Assembly (NCBI GenBank): GCA_003695725.1
Contig: RFHX01000128.1
Location: forward strand, 1-7,023
Origin: Candidatus Schekmanbacteria bacterium
Lineage (GTDB): Bacteria; Schekmanbacteria; GWA2-38-11; J061
Reading direction: 5' to 3'
DNA length: 7,023 nt
The notes below the pieces were generated by a model, which did not search any database, had not been told where the DNA came from, and saw nothing but the letters and a program-made list of their open reading frames with translations. Position numbers and translations under genes: made by a program. Shown piece after piece: positions 6,259 through 7,023 of the stretch. Numbering within the stretch: position 1 is the stretch's first letter; every line of letters begins with the position of its first letter.

Positions 6259-7023
6259 AGAAAATTTTAATCATCAAGATGAGATTCCCTTATCCGGTAT
6301 TTGCAGGCACCGACCATGTGAGCTATAATTTGATAAAAGCCCTTTCAAAAGATTATGAAGTTTCATTGATTTGTCATGTCCGCTCTGAGGAAAATCTGAG
6401 AGATGTCCCTGAATTAAAGAAATATTGTAAGGAAGTCATTACAGCAAGATATCCTTCTTATTCTACTTTTTTCCAGAAATTATGGAAGAAAATTAAAAGA
6501 GAATTTTTGCTTTTCTTTTATTTCGTACCGCGCGATGTTACAGATAATGTTAGTTCTGAAATAGAGAAGAAAATCAAATCTCATCTAAAAGAAAATCATT
6601 ATGATATCGTTCAGATTGAGTATTTTTATGCATGGAAGTTTGTAAAATATGTGAAAGGCAGTACTTCGATCATGCTTTCAAATGATGCCTATTATGAAAC
6701 GATTCGCCAGATCGCAAAAGAGGAGAAATCTCTTATAAAAAAAATGATAAGATACTTTGAATATATAGTAACAAAAAGATATGAGTTAAAAGCATATAAA
6801 AACTTCGACTGGGTTTTTTTTATCAGCTCTAAGGACCTCGATATAGTGAAAAAATCAATAAAAGTTGAAAAATTCAAGGTAATCCCTGTTGCAATGGATA
6901 TCGATGATGGAGAGGAAGAGAATGATATTGAGAAAGATACAATGGTTTTTGTTGGAGGAATGCAGGCATTTTTCAATAGAGATGCAGTTTTATATTTTTG
7001 TAGAGATATATTCCCATTGGTGT
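6255..7023 (+). CDS. Glycosyltransferase, N-terminal part (3' end outside window)
   Basis: The frame opens at an ATG that overlaps the previous stop (ATGA) and stays open for 256 codons to the right edge, so the 3' end is missing. The start MKKILIIKMRFPYPVFAGTD followed by HVSYNLIKALSKDYEVSLIC (21-40) is a GT-B acceptor domain. The features LSNDAYYETIRQ (141-152), KRYELKAYKNFDWVFFISSKD (174-194), KVIPVAMDID (208-217) and MVFVGGMQAFFNRDAVLYF (230-248) follow the order seen in GT4-like transferases with a Glyco_trans_4_4/Glyco_trans_1_4 architecture. The FVGGM-x-x-x-x-NRDAV-x-YF block recalls the sugar transferases linked to PEP-CTERM/exosortase systems (TIGR03087-like). The donor-binding E-x7-E part lies beyond the window. 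It is probably another step in assembly of the same glycan. Confidence 0.87.
   Translation, partial: MKKILIIKMRFPYPVFAGTDHVSYNLIKALSKDYEVSLICHVRSEENLRDVPELKKYCKEVITARYPSYSTFFQKLWKKIKREFLLFFYFVPRDVTDNVSSEIEKKIKSHLKENHYDIVQIEYFYAWKFVKYVKGSTSIMLSNDAYYETIRQIAKEEKSLIKKMIRYFEYIVTKRYELKAYKNFDWVFFISSKDLDIVKKSIKVEKFKVIPVAMDIDDGEEENDIEKDTMVFVGGMQAFFNRDAVLYFCRDIFPLV

Noticed and set aside
6692-6976. 94-codon open frame on the minus strand near the right edge
   Set aside because: It opposes the + strand glycosyltransferase frame, which is continuous from 6255 and has family motifs. The minus-strand product is Ser/Ile/Phe-rich shadow sequence.

Overview
The window is an AT-rich bacterial segment, roughly one third to two fifths G+C by eye. 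It is almost completely coding, and every supported gene is on the + strand. Gene content identifies it as part of a surface-polysaccharide (O-antigen, capsule or exopolysaccharide) biosynthesis locus. The species cannot be named from the sequence. The composition, the short or overlapping gene junctions and the presence of a DUF362 protein would fit an environmental Gram-negative or deep-branching bacterium, but that is inference only.

The layout falls into two blocks. Block 1 (1-2355) holds the C-terminal end of a TPR protein cut by the left edge, a DUF362-family protein, and a Gfo/Idh/MocA NAD(P)-dependent sugar oxidoreductase whose ATG overlaps the previous stop by one base. A 93-bp AT-rich spacer (2356-2448) follows. 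It is the only non-coding stretch of any size, and it carries a short palindrome and a weak promoter-like hexamer. Block 2 (2449-7023) holds a GT4 glycosyltransferase, a Wzx-type polysaccharide flippase, a second GT4 glycosyltransferase with a cysteine-rich insertion, and a third glycosyltransferase cut by the right edge. The three junctions inside block 2 overlap by 4, 8 and 4 bases, so translational coupling is likely.

The inferred joint role is as follows. The oxidoreductase (perhaps with the DUF362 protein) makes or modifies a nucleotide-sugar or sugar precursor. The glycosyltransferases assemble a lipid-linked repeat unit on the cytoplasmic face of the membrane. The flippase moves that unit across the membrane. 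No polymerase, ligase, chain-length regulator or initiating phosphoglycosyltransferase lies in the window, so the locus must continue outside it.

I found no RNA genes, CRISPR arrays, insertion sequences or toxin/defence genes, and no clear evidence of a wholly new system. The points most worth a second look are the DUF362 protein with its purely basic tail and lack of a ferredoxin motif, the four-cysteine insertion in the second glycosyltransferase, the spacer palindrome directly before a start codon that lacks a Shine-Dalgarno, and the resemblance of the last glycosyltransferase to exosortase-associated sugar transferases.
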